A DNA stretch of 64,000 nucleotides from Corynebacterium pygosceleis (GCF_016595275.2 NZ_JAENIQ020000003.1:372001-436000); one strand, 5' to 3'. Counted from the first letter of the stretch, positions 27,240 through 36,846 are shown. Translations and numbers: made by a program. Notes: generated by a model from the letters alone, not told the origin.

Positions 27240-28312
27240 GTCACCTCCACCGTCGTCCCCGAGTTCTCCCCGCTGTCCACGGTGAATGTCCCGCCGGATG
27301 ATTCGACGCGGCTCCGCATCGAGCGCAGCCCGTTGCCGCCCTGCTCCGTGTGGGCCCGGAACCCGGTGCCGTCGTCGGCGACCACGAGCCTGCGTGGGGT
27401 GACGGTGATCCGGCAGGTCCGTGCCCGGGAGTGGCGGACGACGTTCGTTGTGGCCTCCCGGACGATCCAGGCCATCGGTTTCTCCACGTCCTCGTCGACC
27501 GGCGGGTCCGCGGGCAGGTCGGCCCGGATACCGGCGGCCCCGAGAATGTCCGCGGCACAGGACAGCTCGAACTCCAGCGACGACTCCCGCAGTCCCGCCA
27601 CGACACTGCGGAGTTCGTTCAGCGCCCGCCGGGTCAACTCACGGGATTCCGCGATCTCGTCGCGCGCATCTTCCGGTGCCGCGTCAATGAGACGCTCGGC
27701 GAGCTGGAGTTTGACGGTGACGGCGGTCAGCGTCTGCCCGACGGTGTCGTGCATGTCCCGGGCGAGGCGCTCCCGCTCCGTGAGGATCGCGATCTTGTTC
27801 TGCGTCTCGGCCTCCCGCAGACCGAGGTACCGGTAGTGCTGGGTGAGGATCATCGCCCAGCCGAGGATGACGATCCCTATGGACATCGGCACCGGGTTCT
27901 CCATCCCAGCCAGGAGGAACACCACGACGGACCCACCGATCAGGGGTGCACTCACCAGGATCGGCAGGGCGATCCCGGCCCACGCGACCGGGTAGTAGAG
28001 CATGCCGACCGCGGTGTGTCCGATGAGGAGGCAGTTGAGCACCGTGAGCCCGAGCAGACCGGCCAGACCCATGAGCGAACAGCGCCGGGTCATCGGGGAC
28101 GCCCGCTTCGTCAGGAGGAACCCGTACAGGGCGACGTAGAGACCACCGAACACGAGGACGGTGGTCACGGACGCCACCCGCACCCACACCGGGTGATTCC
28201 CTGTGAGAGCCTCCCCGACGGCCGGGGCGAGGAACACCAGCCAGAGGGCGGTGGTCAGCGCCGCCGGGACGGAGATCCGGTCCCGCCCGCCGGTCACGGT
28301 CCGGGGGCTCAC
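27230..28312 (-). CDS. DesK/NarX-type sensor histidine kinase (system 1)
   Basis: 360 aa. Five or six membrane helices (about 15-185) with almost no external loop, then a HisKA_3 dimerisation region with the phosphorylated His in RLARDMHDTVGQTL and an ATPase domain (REATTNVVRHS, VVADDGTGF, GNGLRSMRSRV). The lack of an external sensor domain suggests sensing within the membrane or through the linked ABC transporter. GTG 28312 overlaps the permease stop as GTGA, hence the start choice. ATPase, permease, kinase, regulator is the same gene set as yvfRSTU of Bacillus. Confidence 0.9.
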   Translation of the reverse strand: MSPRTVTGGRDRISVPAALTTALWLVFLAPAVGEALTGNHPVWVRVASVTTVLVFGGLYVALYGFLLTKRASPMTRRCSLMGLAGLLGLTVLNCLLIGHTAVGMLYYPVAWAGIALPILVSAPLIGGSVVVFLLAGMENPVPMSIGIVILGWAMILTQHYRYLGLREAETQNKIAILTERERLARDMHDTVGQTLTAVTVKLQLAERLIDAAPEDARDEIAESRELTRRALNELRSVVAGLRESSLEFELSCAADILGAAGIRADLPADPPVDEDVEKPMAWIVREATTNVVRHSRARTCRITVTPRRLVVADDGTGFRAHTEQGGNGLRSMRSRVESSGGTFTVDSGENSGTTVEVTWP

Positions 28313-29070
28313 CTGCGCAGTCCCCTCCGGTGGCCGAGCCACGCGAGCGCGACGAAGATGAGCGTCCATGCCCCCATGTTAAGGATGAGCTGCCACAGCG
28401 GGAACAGCTGGTCGTCCGCCCCGCCGCCGGTGCCGGGACTCAGATGCCAGATCACCGAGCGGGTGAGCATGCCCGGGCCGAACATCGGGGTGAAGCGCGC
28501 GATGTCCAGCAGCACGCCCTCGAGCGGAAGAAAGAGGTTGCCCGTGAACGCGATGAGCATCATGATCAGACCCATGTAGCGGGTGACCGTGGACCCGGAG
28601 AACCAGAGCCCCATCATGAGGCCGAAGAGACCGAAGATCACGGCGCCGACGAGGCAGCAGGCGCCGACCGCGAGCCACATGCCGACCGGGGCCTCGGCGC
28701 CCCGCAGCGGGGAGACCGCCGCGATCGCGAGGATCGGCACGACGGACACCACCAGCGTGATGAGCAGCTTCACGGCCACGTAGCGGTTCATCCCGAGGCG
28801 GGTGAGTGCGATGGTCCGCAGCCAGTTCGTGTCCCGTTCCGCCGTGATCGTCGCGCCCTCGTTCGCGGCGACGGTCGCGGTGCCGTAGAGCGCGATGGAC
28901 ATGGCGACGATGAAGTGCAGGTTGGCGACCGGCCCGGCCGGGACGTTCCACTGTCCGGTGTCGAAGGTGACGCCCAGGTACACCGCCACGGGGAGGAACA
29001 CCGCGGCGAGCATGACGGAGACGTCGGTGAGGGTGGAGCGGAGGAGACGGTTGAGGAAGGTCGTTGTCAT
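28309..29070 (-). CDS. ABC-2 type exporter permease
   Basis: 253 aa, six predicted membrane helices typical of ABC-2 permeases, with the family's characteristic cytosolic segment after helix 2 (GATITAERDTNWLRTIALT) and a FLPLEGVLLDIARFTPMF loop before the last helices. It pairs with the ATPase 13 nt upstream and is translationally coupled to the kinase downstream. The substrate is unknown; such modules often export antimicrobial peptides or lipophilic compounds. Confidence 0.88.
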   Translation of the reverse strand: MTTTFLNRLLRSTLTDVSVMLAAVFLPVAVYLGVTFDTGQWNVPAGPVANLHFIVAMSIALYGTATVAANEGATITAERDTNWLRTIALTRLGMNRYVAVKLLITLVVSVVPILAIAAVSPLRGAEAPVGMWLAVGACCLVGAVIFGLFGLMMGLWFSGSTVTRYMGLIMMLIAFTGNLFLPLEGVLLDIARFTPMFGPGMLTRSVIWHLSPGTGGGADDQLFPLWQLILNMGAWTLIFVALAWLGHRRGLRR

Positions 29071-29083
29071 GGTCGGCTGCCTT

Positions 29084-30034
29084 TCAGTGTGTGCTGTGCG
29101 TGTCGACGCCCGGAGCCGTCGGATGCGCCGTGGGTTCGGCGGTGAGCTCGAGGAAGACCTGTTCGAGGGACGGCTGGTGGATGATCAGGTCCCGGGCGTC
29201 CGGGATCCGGAGGAGCCGGCGGGCGAGTTCATCGGAGTGGCCGGGTGTGACGGTGATGCGGTCGCCGTCCACCCGGGCGTCCAGACCGGTGCACGCGCGG
29301 GCCGTGTCCTCCGGGGGCACACCCGCGATCGTCACCGTCCGTGCCCGGGTACCCAGGAGGTCGCGCACCGATCCGTCGGAGATGATCGCCCCGTGTGCCA
29401 TCACCACGATCCGTTCGGCGTGTTCCTCCGCCTCGGCGAGGTAGTGCGTGGCGAAGATGATGGTCCGTCCGGCGTCCGCGTCCCGGGAGATGGCGGCCCA
29501 GAACTCGCGCCGGGCACCGGCGTCCATGCCCGTGGTCGGCTCGTCGAGGATGATCAGGTCGGGATCCGCGATCAGGGAGACCGCGAACTTGATGCGCTGC
29601 TGTTCCCCGCCCGAGCAGTTCTTCACCCGGCGCTTCATCAGCCCGGTGATCCCCGCCCGTTCGGCGACCTCGTCGACGCGCCCCGTCTCCACGCCCTGGG
29701 CGGCGGCGATGAGCAGCAGGGTCCTCTGCACCGTCAGGTAGGGATTGAGCCCGCCCGACTGGGGGACGCAGGCGATCCGCCCGCTGCCGATGACCGCGGA
29801 CGGCTGCTGTCCGAACACCCGGATGGATCCGCTCCCGGGCGTGGAGAACCCGCAGATCATGTCGATGAGGGTCGTCTTGCCCGCGCCGTTGGGGCCGAGC
29901 AGGGCGACGATCTCGCCGGCGTTGATCTCCAGGGTGACGTCGTCGACGGCCCGGACCGTGCGGTCGCCCGATCCGAAGGCCCTCGTCACTCCGGAGACCG
30001 AGATGACTGGTGTGGTGGGGTCTGTGCTTCTCAT
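29084..30034 (-). CDS. ABC exporter ATP-binding protein
   Basis: 316 aa. Walker A GPNGAGKT (about 48-55), Q-loop VPQSGG, signature CSGGEQQR instead of the usual LSGGQ, Walker B LIILDEPTTGMD and switch FATHYLAEAE. A C-terminal extension of about 90 residues after the nucleotide-binding domain is common in DrrA/CcmA-type exporters. First gene of the ATPase-permease-kinase-regulator operon. A palindrome lies 45 nt upstream. Confidence 0.92.
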   Translation of the reverse strand: MRSTDPTTPVISVSGVTRAFGSGDRTVRAVDDVTLEINAGEIVALLGPNGAGKTTLIDMICGFSTPGSGSIRVFGQQPSAVIGSGRIACVPQSGGLNPYLTVQRTLLLIAAAQGVETGRVDEVAERAGITGLMKRRVKNCSGGEQQRIKFAVSLIADPDLIILDEPTTGMDAGARREFWAAISRDADAGRTIIFATHYLAEAEEHAERIVVMAHGAIISDGSVRDLLGTRARTVTIAGVPPEDTARACTGLDARVDGDRITVTPGHSDELARRLLRIPDARDLIIHQPSLEQVFLELTAEPTAHPTAPGVDTHSTH

Positions 30035-30078
30035 GGTCCCAGTGTCGTCCGCGCGCCGGGTGTCCCGGATCCCGGAAA

Positions 30079-30099
30079 TGTCACCACCCGGAGGTGACA
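30079..30099. promoter_or_regulatory. palindromic candidate response-regulator site
   Basis: TGTCACC-N7-GGTGACA is a perfect inverted repeat followed by another half-site, TGTCAT. It lies upstream of the ABC ATPase gene. Similar TGTCAT/TGTCAC elements lie upstream of the second kinase (31944-31967), which makes a shared regulator plausible. Confidence 0.5.
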
Positions 30100-30129
30100 G
30101 ATGTCATGGCCCGTTGATCGGGTGCGGAA

Positions 30130-30744
30130 CTAGATCCAGCCGTGTTCGCGGGCGGTGACGGCGGCTTCTGTCCGGGTGACGGCGTGGGTTTTCGCCATCG
30201 CGTGACTGATGTGGTTGCGCACGGTACCGGGGGAGAGACCCAGACGCCCGGCGATTCCCGCGATGGTGTCTCCGGTCAGGCTCAGTCGGAGGACGTCGCA
30301 CTCGCGTGCGGTCAGGGGACTGGTTCCGGAGGACAGTGACTCCCGGGCGAGCACGGGGTCGATCGCCCGGAGCCCCCGGTGGACCCGGCGGACCGCCTCC
30401 GCGAGTTCGCCCGCGGGTGCCGTCTTCACGGTGAACCCGGAGGCACCGGCGTCGAGAGCCCGCTTCAGGTACCCGATCCGCCCGAAGGTGGTGACGATGA
30501 GTACCTTCGGCGGGTTCGGGAGCGCACGGATCGCCTGCGTCGCGGTGAGTCCGTCCATGCCGGGCATCTCGATGTCGAGCAGGCACACGTGGGGTTCCAG
30601 ACGTCGCGCGGCGTCAACGGTTTCGGCGCCGTCCGCGCATTCGGCGACGACCTCGATGTCGGCCTGCAGGGACAGCAGCGCGGCGACCGCGCCCCGGACG
30701 AGTGCCTGATCGTCGGCGATGATGATCCGTATCCGCCCGGTCAT
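30130..30744 (-). CDS. NarL/LuxR-family response regulator (system 2)
   Basis: 204 aa. Receiver with Asp57 in CLLDIEMPG and Lys in TVKT, LuxR-type HTH with LTARECDVLRLSLTGD and SPGTVRNHISHAMAKTH. It is a close paralogue of the regulator at 26619-27239. The ATG at 30744 overlaps by ATGA the stop of the kinase frame that exists after correction of a 1-nt shift, supporting both this start and the former kinase reading frame. Longer frames to 30933 read out-of-frame kinase sequence and are rejected. Confidence 0.9.
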   Translation of the reverse strand: MTGRIRIIIADDQALVRGAVAALLSLQADIEVVAECADGAETVDAARRLEPHVCLLDIEMPGMDGLTATQAIRALPNPPKVLIVTTFGRIGYLKRALDAGASGFTVKTAPAGELAEAVRRVHRGLRAIDPVLARESLSSGTSPLTARECDVLRLSLTGDTIAGIAGRLGLSPGTVRNHISHAMAKTHAVTRTEAAVTAREHGWI

Positions 30745-30826
30745 GACCACCGTGCCTCGACGCGGGTTCCGGTTGGTTCGGTTGCGGTGATCCGCAGTGT
30801 CCCACCGGACTGCCGGAAACGTTTCG

Positions 30827-31906
30827 TCATCGACGCTGTCCCGGTGCCGGGGGCATCCGTCGCGCCGGGCCCCGCCCGTCGTCCGTGACGATGATCCGGT
30901 CCGACTCAACCCGGATCCGGCATTCATCCGCACCGGAATGCCGGACCACGTTGGTCACGGCCTCCCGCACGACCCACCCCATCACGGGGCTCAACGACTC
31001 CGGGACCAGCTCCACACCGCGCCGAGGGATCACCGGGGTGATTCCGGCGGCGGTGAGGATGTCTTCCGCGTGATCGAGTTCCCGGGCGAGACCGGAATCG
31101 TGGAGATCACCGATGAGCGCCCGCAGCTCCGTCAGTGCGCGGCGGACGAGTTCCTCCGATTCATCCATCTCCCTGCGGGCACGAGCGCCGAGGTCATCCG
31201 CACTCTCTCCATTCGAGGACGCGGAATCGAAGAGCTGCCCGGCGACCTGCAGTTTCACCACCGCGGCGGTCAGTGTCTGTCCCACCGTGTCGTGGATGTC
31301 GAGCGCCAATCTGGAGCGCTCGGAGGTCACCGCTCCCGCGATCTCCAGGCTTCCCCGGCGCTGCCTTCCCGTGAACACCCGGATGGCCCCGATGATGAGG
31401 ATGAGCGGTGCACCGGGGTAGAGAAAGATAATCCCTATCCCGACGGCCGTCAACAATTGGGCGACGATCTCGAGAACGACGAAGAGGGCCCAGCCAGGCA
31501 ACCAGACACGCCACGGACAGGAACAGACGAGCCAGAGCGCGGAGAGGAAGAATCCCGCCGCCGACGAATCCGGGTTCAGCGGCAGCATCAGTCCGGCGAT
31601 GGCCGCCAGTCCTCCCGTGCCCCACACCCGCCGGCGGAGTGTGAGACGGCGTTCGCCACGGTGGAACAGCCAGAGGAACAACCCGCCGTAAGCAACCAGG
31701 AGCGCGATGACGCAGGGATGGAGGATCCAGGGACTGAGCGTGTACGGGCGATATTCCGGACCGTAGACGACGCCCGGTATGAGCGTCAGCAGTGCCGGCG
31801 CGGCGGTGATCGCGTTCGATCGGGCACGTTCATCTGTTGTCGTCACGGGGGTGGCCTCCGGTGAGTGGGGGACAGTCTGGGTGGCGCACGGATCCGTATC
31901 GTTCAT
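30827..31906 (-). CDS. sensor histidine kinase (system 2), frameshifted near the 3' end
   Basis: 359 aa as read. The membrane part (about 25-190) is followed by RLALDIHDTVGQTL with the phosphorylated His and an ATPase domain with REAVTNVVRHS and VTDDGRG. After this the frame runs into PARRMPPAPGQRR and stops. In the +1 frame the expected end is present (GATDAPGTGTASM, a GTG-type G2 box, then SGGTLRI) and stops at 30741, overlapping the regulator ATG. The shift lies in the GGGGCCC run at 30867-30873. It is either a sequencing error or a real loss of function. ATG 31906 is the likely start. Confidence 0.8.
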   Translation of the reverse strand: MNDTDPCATQTVPHSPEATPVTTTDERARSNAITAAPALLTLIPGVVYGPEYRPYTLSPWILHPCVIALLVAYGGLFLWLFHRGERRLTLRRRVWGTGGLAAIAGLMLPLNPDSSAAGFFLSALWLVCSCPWRVWLPGWALFVVLEIVAQLLTAVGIGIIFLYPGAPLILIIGAIRVFTGRQRRGSLEIAGAVTSERSRLALDIHDTVGQTLTAAVVKLQVAGQLFDSASSNGESADDLGARARREMDESEELVRRALTELRALIGDLHDSGLARELDHAEDILTAAGITPVIPRRGVELVPESLSPVMGWVVREAVTNVVRHSGADECRIRVESDRIIVTDDGRGPARRMPPAPGQRR

Positions 31907-31943
31907 GCACCCACTAAACGGTAGGTCGCACCGTACGGACACT

Positions 31944-31967
31944 GTCATATGTCACGGGTGCGGTGAT
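31944..31967. promoter_or_regulatory. TGTCAT/TGTCAC elements upstream of the second kinase
   Basis: TGTCAT-A-TGTCAC with a partial inverted GTGAT to the right resembles the palindrome at 30079-30099. It is a candidate binding site for the NarL-type regulators. Confidence 0.35.
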
Positions 31968-32054
31968 CCGTTGTCGCGGGCCCGGGGAACCGTGGACAGC
32001 ACGGGTGCGGCCCCGATATCTCCCCCCGTTGTCCGTAAGGCTAGAATCGTCCGC

Positions 32055-32852
32055 ATGCGTTTTGGACGAATTGCCACCCCTGATGGTCTGTGCTTCGCGG
32101 TCGTGGAGGGCGACGGCGATGCAACGGTGTGCCGCGAGATCGAGGGCACCCCATTCACCGAGCCCTCCTTTACCGGCCGCCAGTGGCCCCTGAAGGAGGT
32201 CCGTCTGCTGGCACCCTCGCTCCCGTCGAAGGTCGTGGCCATCGGCCGCAACTACGCCGACCACGTCGCCGAGGTGTTCAAGAAGTCCGCGGAATCGCTG
32301 CCGCCGACCCTGTTCATCAAGCCGAACACCGCCGTCATCGGCCCGGGTGCCCCCATCCGTATCCCCGAGTTCGCCACCAACGTCGAGTTCGAGGGTGAGC
32401 TGGCTCTCGTCGTCGGCAAGCCCTGCAAGAACATCAGTGCGGACGACTGGAAGTCCGTGATCCGCGGATTCACCATCGTCAATGACGTGTCCTCCCGTGA
32501 CCTCCAGTTCGCCGACGGCCAGTGGGCCCGCGCCAAGGGCATCGACACCTTCTGCCCGCTCGGCCCCTGGATGGAGACGGACCTCGACTCCATCGACACC
32601 ACCAACCTGCCGATCAAGGCGCACCTCACCCGTGACGGGTCGACGGAGACCAAGCAGGACTCCAACTCCAACCAGATGATCATGAACATCGGTGAGATCA
32701 TCGAGTTCATCACCGCGTCCATCACGCTGCTGCCCGGCGACGTGATCTGCACGGGTTCCCCGGCCGGTACCGCACCGATGGAACCGGGCGACTTCATCGA
32801 GATCGAGATACCCGGTATCGGGCGGCTCGGGAACCCCGTCGAACGGGCCTGA
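32055..32852 (+). CDS. fumarylacetoacetate hydrolase family protein
   Basis: 265 aa. FAH-fold enzyme; family members act on acylpyruvates, oxaloacetate or ring-cleavage products. The N-terminal subdomain (1-60) is followed by the catalytic core: VVAIGRNYADHVAE, LFIKPNTAVIGPG, the metal ligands in VEFEGELALVVGK, NDVSSRDLQ, and GDVICTGSPAGT near the end. This gene sits before gltX in corynebacteria; its substrate is unsettled. The start is leaderless: TAGAAT (32042-32047) ends 7 nt before the ATG and no Shine-Dalgarno exists. Confidence 0.9.
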   Translation: MRFGRIATPDGLCFAVVEGDGDATVCREIEGTPFTEPSFTGRQWPLKEVRLLAPSLPSKVVAIGRNYADHVAEVFKKSAESLPPTLFIKPNTAVIGPGAPIRIPEFATNVEFEGELALVVGKPCKNISADDWKSVIRGFTIVNDVSSRDLQFADGQWARAKGIDTFCPLGPWMETDLDSIDTTNLPIKAHLTRDGSTETKQDSNSNQMIMNIGEIIEFITASITLLPGDVICTGSPAGTAPMEPGDFIEIEIPGIGRLGNPVERA

Positions 32853-32868
32853 TCCACCGTCCTCCCGG

Positions 32869-32900
32869 CCCCGCCTCCGCATGAAGGGGCGGGGTCTTCC
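32869..32900 (+). terminator. terminator after the FAH-family gene
   Basis: CCCCGCC (32870-32876) pairs with GGCGGGG (32889-32895) and TCTTCC follows. Confidence 0.55.
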
Positions 32901-32923
32901 CGTCCCCGTTACTCTTGACGTTC

Positions 32924-33328
32924 ATGACTGAAACTCAACGTCGATTCTTCCCGGTTCTCCGTCTGTCGGGCTGGCAGGCGCTCGTGATCAGCCTCACCCC
33001 GATCTTCTGGTACGCCGGAGCATTCGGTCCCTTCTTCAGCCCCGATCACGCGCCGTCGTTCTCCGGGCTGCATCTTGTGTTTCTGGTGCTGGCGGTCGTG
33101 TCGGCGGTGTTCTCCGGGATCTGCGTCGAGATGCACTTCCCGCACCGCGGTATGCGGACACCCGTCCTGGTCACCCTCGTGATGCTGGCGCTCACCGCAG
33201 TGACCTGGTCCGGGTTCATCGACGACGCCCTGAGCCGTTTCATCGTCAACGTCGTCGACGCCGCGGTGGCGATCGCGGTGTACGTCCCCGTCGTGCAGCG
33301 GCGCAAGCGGCTGCCCGCGACAAACTGA
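32924..33328 (+). CDS. small four-helix membrane protein, unknown
   Basis: 134 aa with four hydrophobic segments (about 18-40, 50-70, 78-98, 105-125) and a basic RRRKR-type C-terminal tail. No family recognised. TACTCT (32910-32915) lies 8 nt before the ATG without a Shine-Dalgarno, so it is another probable leaderless gene. The methyltransferase gene starts 13 nt after its stop, so they are likely co-transcribed. Confidence 0.7.
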   Translation: MTETQRRFFPVLRLSGWQALVISLTPIFWYAGAFGPFFSPDHAPSFSGLHLVFLVLAVVSAVFSGICVEMHFPHRGMRTPVLVTLVMLALTAVTWSGFIDDALSRFIVNVVDAAVAIAVYVPVVQRRKRLPATN

Positions 33329-33341
33329 GAAGGATCCACGA

Positions 33342-33938
33342 ATGGCCGACCACCCCAACGCCAACTCGGGGGAGGAACACCTCTACACCGGTCGGGCCCG
33401 CCGCTGGAGCGGACGCCCGAACTACGCCCTGACCCATCTCGCCGCCGGACTACGCCCGGGGACGGCCCTCGACGTCGGCTGCGGGGAGGGCGCGGACTGC
33501 GTCTGGCTCGCCGAGCACGGGTGGCGGGTCACCGGTGTCGACGTCGTGCCCACCGCCACCCGTCGTGCCGCAGGAGCCGCGGCGGCCGCGGGAGTCGAGG
33601 TGGAGGTGATCACCGGTGGCATGCGGGCGGTGACCGGTCGGGTGTTCGACCTGGTGACCTGCTTCTACGTGCCGCTGCGGCGCGGTACCGACGACCTCGA
33701 CGATCTCCTCGCGCTCGTCGCGCCCGAGGGGACGCTCATCGTCGTACACCACACCGACGCCTCGAAACAGGCGGCCCGGTTGGGTGTCGATGTGTCGGAT
33801 CTGCTCCGTCCTCCGGAGATCGTGCAGCTGCTGTCGGACTGCTGTTTCACGGTGGAGGAATCCGGCACCGTCCCCGGTGGCGGGGCACACGCCGACAATC
33901 CCGATCAGGTGCTCAGGGCGCGTCGGACGCTCAACTGA
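33342..33938 (+). CDS. class I SAM-dependent methyltransferase
   Basis: 198 aa. Motif I ALDVGCGEGADCVWLAEHG binds S-adenosylmethionine, VTGVDVV gives the acidic motif II, and FDLVTCFYVPLR the motif IV region. It resembles small TehB/thiopurine-type methyltransferases; the substrate is not predictable. AGAAGGA lies upstream of the ATG. It ends with an 8-nt tail-to-tail overlap with the isochorismate synthase gene. Confidence 0.85.
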   Translation: MADHPNANSGEEHLYTGRARRWSGRPNYALTHLAAGLRPGTALDVGCGEGADCVWLAEHGWRVTGVDVVPTATRRAAGAAAAAGVEVEVITGGMRAVTGRVFDLVTCFYVPLRRGTDDLDDLLALVAPEGTLIVVHHTDASKQAARLGVDVSDLLRPPEIVQLLSDCCFTVEESGTVPGGGAHADNPDQVLRARRTLN

Positions 33939-35052
33939 TCCCGAGGGCCCGGAGGACGGTCCGCAGTTTCGCGGTGGTCTCCTCGAGTTCCGCCCGCGGA
34001 TTGGAGTCACCGACGATGCCCCCGCCGGCCCACGCGCGAGCCGTCGCCCCGTCGGCGGAGACCTCCGCGCACCGGATCGCGACCATGTACTCGCCGTCGC
34101 CGGTGGAGTCGCACCACCCGACGGCACCGGCATAGAATCCGCGGTCCGCCTCCGCGGACTCGATGACTGCGCGCGCCGCCTCCTCCGGTGTGCCGCAGAT
34201 CGCGGGTGTCGGATGCACCGACAGGGCGAGTTCCAGAGCGGTCGTGCGCGCGTCCCTCAGCTCACCCGTGATCGGTGTCGCCAGGTGCCACATCTCGTTC
34301 GTGCGTGTCAGCTCCGGGTGTGCGGGCACCGAGAGTGAGGAACACAGCGGGGTCAGTGCGGCGGTGATCGCGTCCACCACGAAACGGTGTTCCTCGAGAT
34401 CCTTCCTCGACGACCGCAGCTGCTGCCCGGCGAGACTGTCCCGGTCACGGTCGGGGACCCGCGCCGCCGAACCGGCCAACGGGTAGGCGCTCACCGTGGA
34501 TCCGTGTCTGCGGATGAGCACCTCCGGTGACGAACCGACGAGCATCCGACCGGTGAACCGGCCTCCCGCCGGAGTCAGATCGGCGATGAATCCGTCCCGG
34601 TTCGCGGAGTGGTCGATGAGCCTCGCCGCCACCAGGAGAGGATCGACCGGGGGATCGAAGGCGATGTCGACCGCCCTGGCCAGAACGACCTTCTCCAAGG
34701 GGGTGCGGGCGATGGTGCGTACCGCAGCCGACACCCGGGACAGGTGCGTCTTCTCGTCCGGGTCGACGCCGATGAGTCGGGCGTTCAGTTCGCTGCCCGG
34801 GCCGAAACGGTAGTGGGAGTGCGGTTCCAGTGGGGAATCCGAACGGATGGCCGATTTCGGGACGGTGAGCGCGCACGGCGCCTCGGGGTCGAAGGGGAGC
34901 GCACCGACGATTATGTCGTGGCGGCCTGCGCGGAGCGCGGAGACCGCATCCCACGGATCATCGAAGATGTCGCGGCTGCCCTGGGTGCGAACCGAACCGT
35001 GCGCCCGGGAGAGCAGGAAGTCTGGGGCGGTCACCGGGCGGGAAGTGGGCAT
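33931..35052 (-). CDS. isochorismate synthase
   Basis: 373-aa chorismate-binding enzyme (MenF/EntC/DhbC group) converting chorismate to isochorismate with Mg2+. Recognisable blocks are [51 protein letters not shown], and [11 protein letters not shown] with RCAEV near the end. With no siderophore genes nearby, menaquinone synthesis is the likely use. ATG 35052 has TAGACT (minus) ending 8 nt upstream and no Shine-Dalgarno, so it is leaderless and closely divergent from gltX. Confidence 0.9.
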   Translation of the reverse strand: MPTSRPVTAPDFLLSRAHGSVRTQGSRDIFDDPWDAVSALRAGRHDIIVGALPFDPEAPCALTVPKSAIRSDSPLEPHSHYRFGPGSELNARLIGVDPDEKTHLSRVSAAVRTIARTPLEKVVLARAVDIAFDPPVDPLLVAARLIDHSANRDGFIADLTPAGGRFTGRMLVGSSPEVLIRRHGSTVSAYPLAGSAARVPDRDRDSLAGQQLRSSRKDLEEHRFVVDAITAALTPLCSSLSVPAHPELTRTNEMWHLATPITGELRDARTTALELALSVHPTPAICGTPEEAARAVIESAEADRGFYAGAVGWCDSTGDGEYMVAIRCAEVSADGATARAWAGGGIVGDSNPRAELEETTAKLRTVLRALGIS

Positions 35053-35105
35053 GGGGCAACAGTCTACCGGGGAGCTGTGGCGGCTCTGGACTACCATGGG
35101 GAACC

Positions 35106-36590
35106 ATGTCTGATGTACGCGTTCGCTTCTGCCCATCGCCCACCGGGACCCCGCACGTCGGTATGGTCCGCACCGCCCTGTTCAACTGGGCGCACGCCCG
35201 GCACACGGGCGGAAAACTGATCTTCCGCATCGAGGACACCGATGCCGCCCGCGACTCCGAGGAGTCGTACCAGGCGATCATCGACTCCCTCGAATGGCTC
35301 GGACTCGGCTGGGATGAGGGCGTTGTCGTCGGCGGTCCCCACGAGCCCTACCGGCAGAGCCGACGGATGGACATCTACCTCGACGTGCTGGAGAAGCTGA
35401 AGGAGGCCGGTGAGATCTACCCGGCGTACTCCACCGCCGAGGAGGTCGAGGAGCGTCACCGTGCGGCGGGCCGCGACCCGAAGCTCGGCTACGACAACTA
35501 CGACCGGGACCTCACCGAGGAGCAGATCGCCGCGTTCGAGGCCGAGGGACGCAAGCCCGTCTGGCGGCTGCGGATGCCCGATCGGGACTGGTCCTGGAAC
35601 GACCTCGTGCGCGGTGAAATCGAGTTCAAGGGATCGACCCAGCCCGACTTCGTCGTCGCCCGCTCCAACGGAGCGCCCCTCTACACGCTGGTCAACCCCG
35701 TCGACGACGCGCTCATGGGCATCACCCACGTCCTGCGCGGTGAGGACCTGCTGCCCTCGACCCCGCGTCAGCTCGCGCTCTACGCCGCGCTCGAGCGCAT
35801 CGGTGTGGCCGAACGGACGCCCGAGTTCGGCCACCTGCCCTTCGTGATGGGGGAGGGCAACAAGAAGCTGTCCAAGCGGGACCCGCAGTCCAACCTCTTC
35901 AACCACCGGGACGCGGGCATCATCCCCGAGGGGATGCTCAACTACCTGGCGCTGCTCGGCTGGTCACTGTCCAAGGACCGCGACATCTTCGGTGTCGACG
36001 ACCTCATCGCAAACTTCGACGTCACCGACGTCCTCGCCAACCCGGCCCGCTTCGACCAGAAGAAGCTGGAGGCCATCAACGCCGACCACATCCGTCTGCT
36101 CGACCCGGAGGACTTCCGGGACCGGCTGCGCAACTACCTGGAGGAGTACAAGGGTTTCCCGGCCGACTACCCGGCGGACAAGTTCGCCTTCGCCGCCGAG
36201 CAGGTGCAGACCCGTATCAAGACCCTGGGTGACGCCTGGGATCTGCTCGAATTCCTCGTGGTCTCCGACGATGAGCTTGAGCTGGACGAGAAGGCCGCAC
36301 GGAAGAACCTCAAGGACGACGCGGTCGCACCGCTCGACGCCGCGATCGGTGCCCTCGACGCCGTCGGGGACTGGACGACCCCGGCCATCGAGGAGACACT
36401 CCAGAAGGCCCTGATCGAGGAGCTCGAACTCAAGCCCCGCAAGGCGTTCACGCCGCTGCGGGTCGCGGTGTCGGGCCGCCAGGTCTCCCCGCCGTTGTTC
36501 GAGTCCATGGAGCTCCTCGGGAGGGACTCCACCCTGGCACGTCTGCGTGCCGCCCGTGCGATCACCCCGGTGGCACCGGCCGCACAGTAG
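35106..36590 (+). CDS. gltX: glutamate--tRNA ligase
   Basis: 494-aa class I synthetase. The HIGH-type motif is in [14 protein letters not shown] at the N-terminus and the KMSKS-type motif is KKLSKRD (about 257-263). The C-terminal helical anticodon-binding part (about 320-494) is complete. Whether it also charges tRNA-Gln cannot be told. TACCAT (35092-35097) lies 8 nt before the ATG, suggesting a leaderless mRNA. Fittingly, tRNA-Gln and tRNA-Glu follow directly. Confidence 0.97.
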   Translation: MSDVRVRFCPSPTGTPHVGMVRTALFNWAHARHTGGKLIFRIEDTDAARDSEESYQAIIDSLEWLGLGWDEGVVVGGPHEPYRQSRRMDIYLDVLEKLKEAGEIYPAYSTAEEVEERHRAAGRDPKLGYDNYDRDLTEEQIAAFEAEGRKPVWRLRMPDRDWSWNDLVRGEIEFKGSTQPDFVVARSNGAPLYTLVNPVDDALMGITHVLRGEDLLPSTPRQLALYAALERIGVAERTPEFGHLPFVMGEGNKKLSKRDPQSNLFNHRDAGIIPEGMLNYLALLGWSLSKDRDIFGVDDLIANFDVTDVLANPARFDQKKLEAINADHIRLLDPEDFRDRLRNYLEEYKGFPADYPADKFAFAAEQVQTRIKTLGDAWDLLEFLVVSDDELELDEKAARKNLKDDAVAPLDAAIGALDAVGDWTTPAIEETLQKALIEELELKPRKAFTPLRVAVSGRQVSPPLFESMELLGRDSTLARLRAARAITPVAPAAQ

Positions 36591-36660
36591 GTTCCCGGGC
36601 ACGCGGAGACAGGTGGGAGGCAGGTGGGCGACCTGCGGGAAGCGTGTTCCACCTGCTGAT

Positions 36661-36690
36661 TTGTCCGAAATCGGAGAATGAGGTTATAGT
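36661..36690 (+). promoter_or_regulatory. promoter of the tRNA-Gln/tRNA-Glu pair
   Basis: TTGTCC (36661-36666) and TATAGT (36685-36690) with an 18-nt spacer, about 58 nt before tRNA-Gln. Confidence 0.55.
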
Positions 36691-36748
36691 ATTCCTCGTT
36701 GCACAGCGCGGGCTGCGGTGAAAAGCCGTTCCGCTGCATGTGGGACGA

Positions 36749-36820
36749 TGGCCTATGGTGTAATTGGCAACACAGCGGTTTCTGGTACCGTCGTTCTAGG
36801 TTCGAGTCCTGGTAGGCCAG
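36749..36820 (+). tRNA. tRNA-Gln (CTG anticodon)
   Basis: 72 nt. The acceptor arm TGGCCTA pairs with TAGGCCA, with discriminator G. The anticodon loop holds CTG, and the T-arm GTTCGAGTC is present. CCA is not encoded. Confidence 0.93.
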
Positions 36821-36846
36821 CAGCGGATACATTCCGCGTCCTTTAT

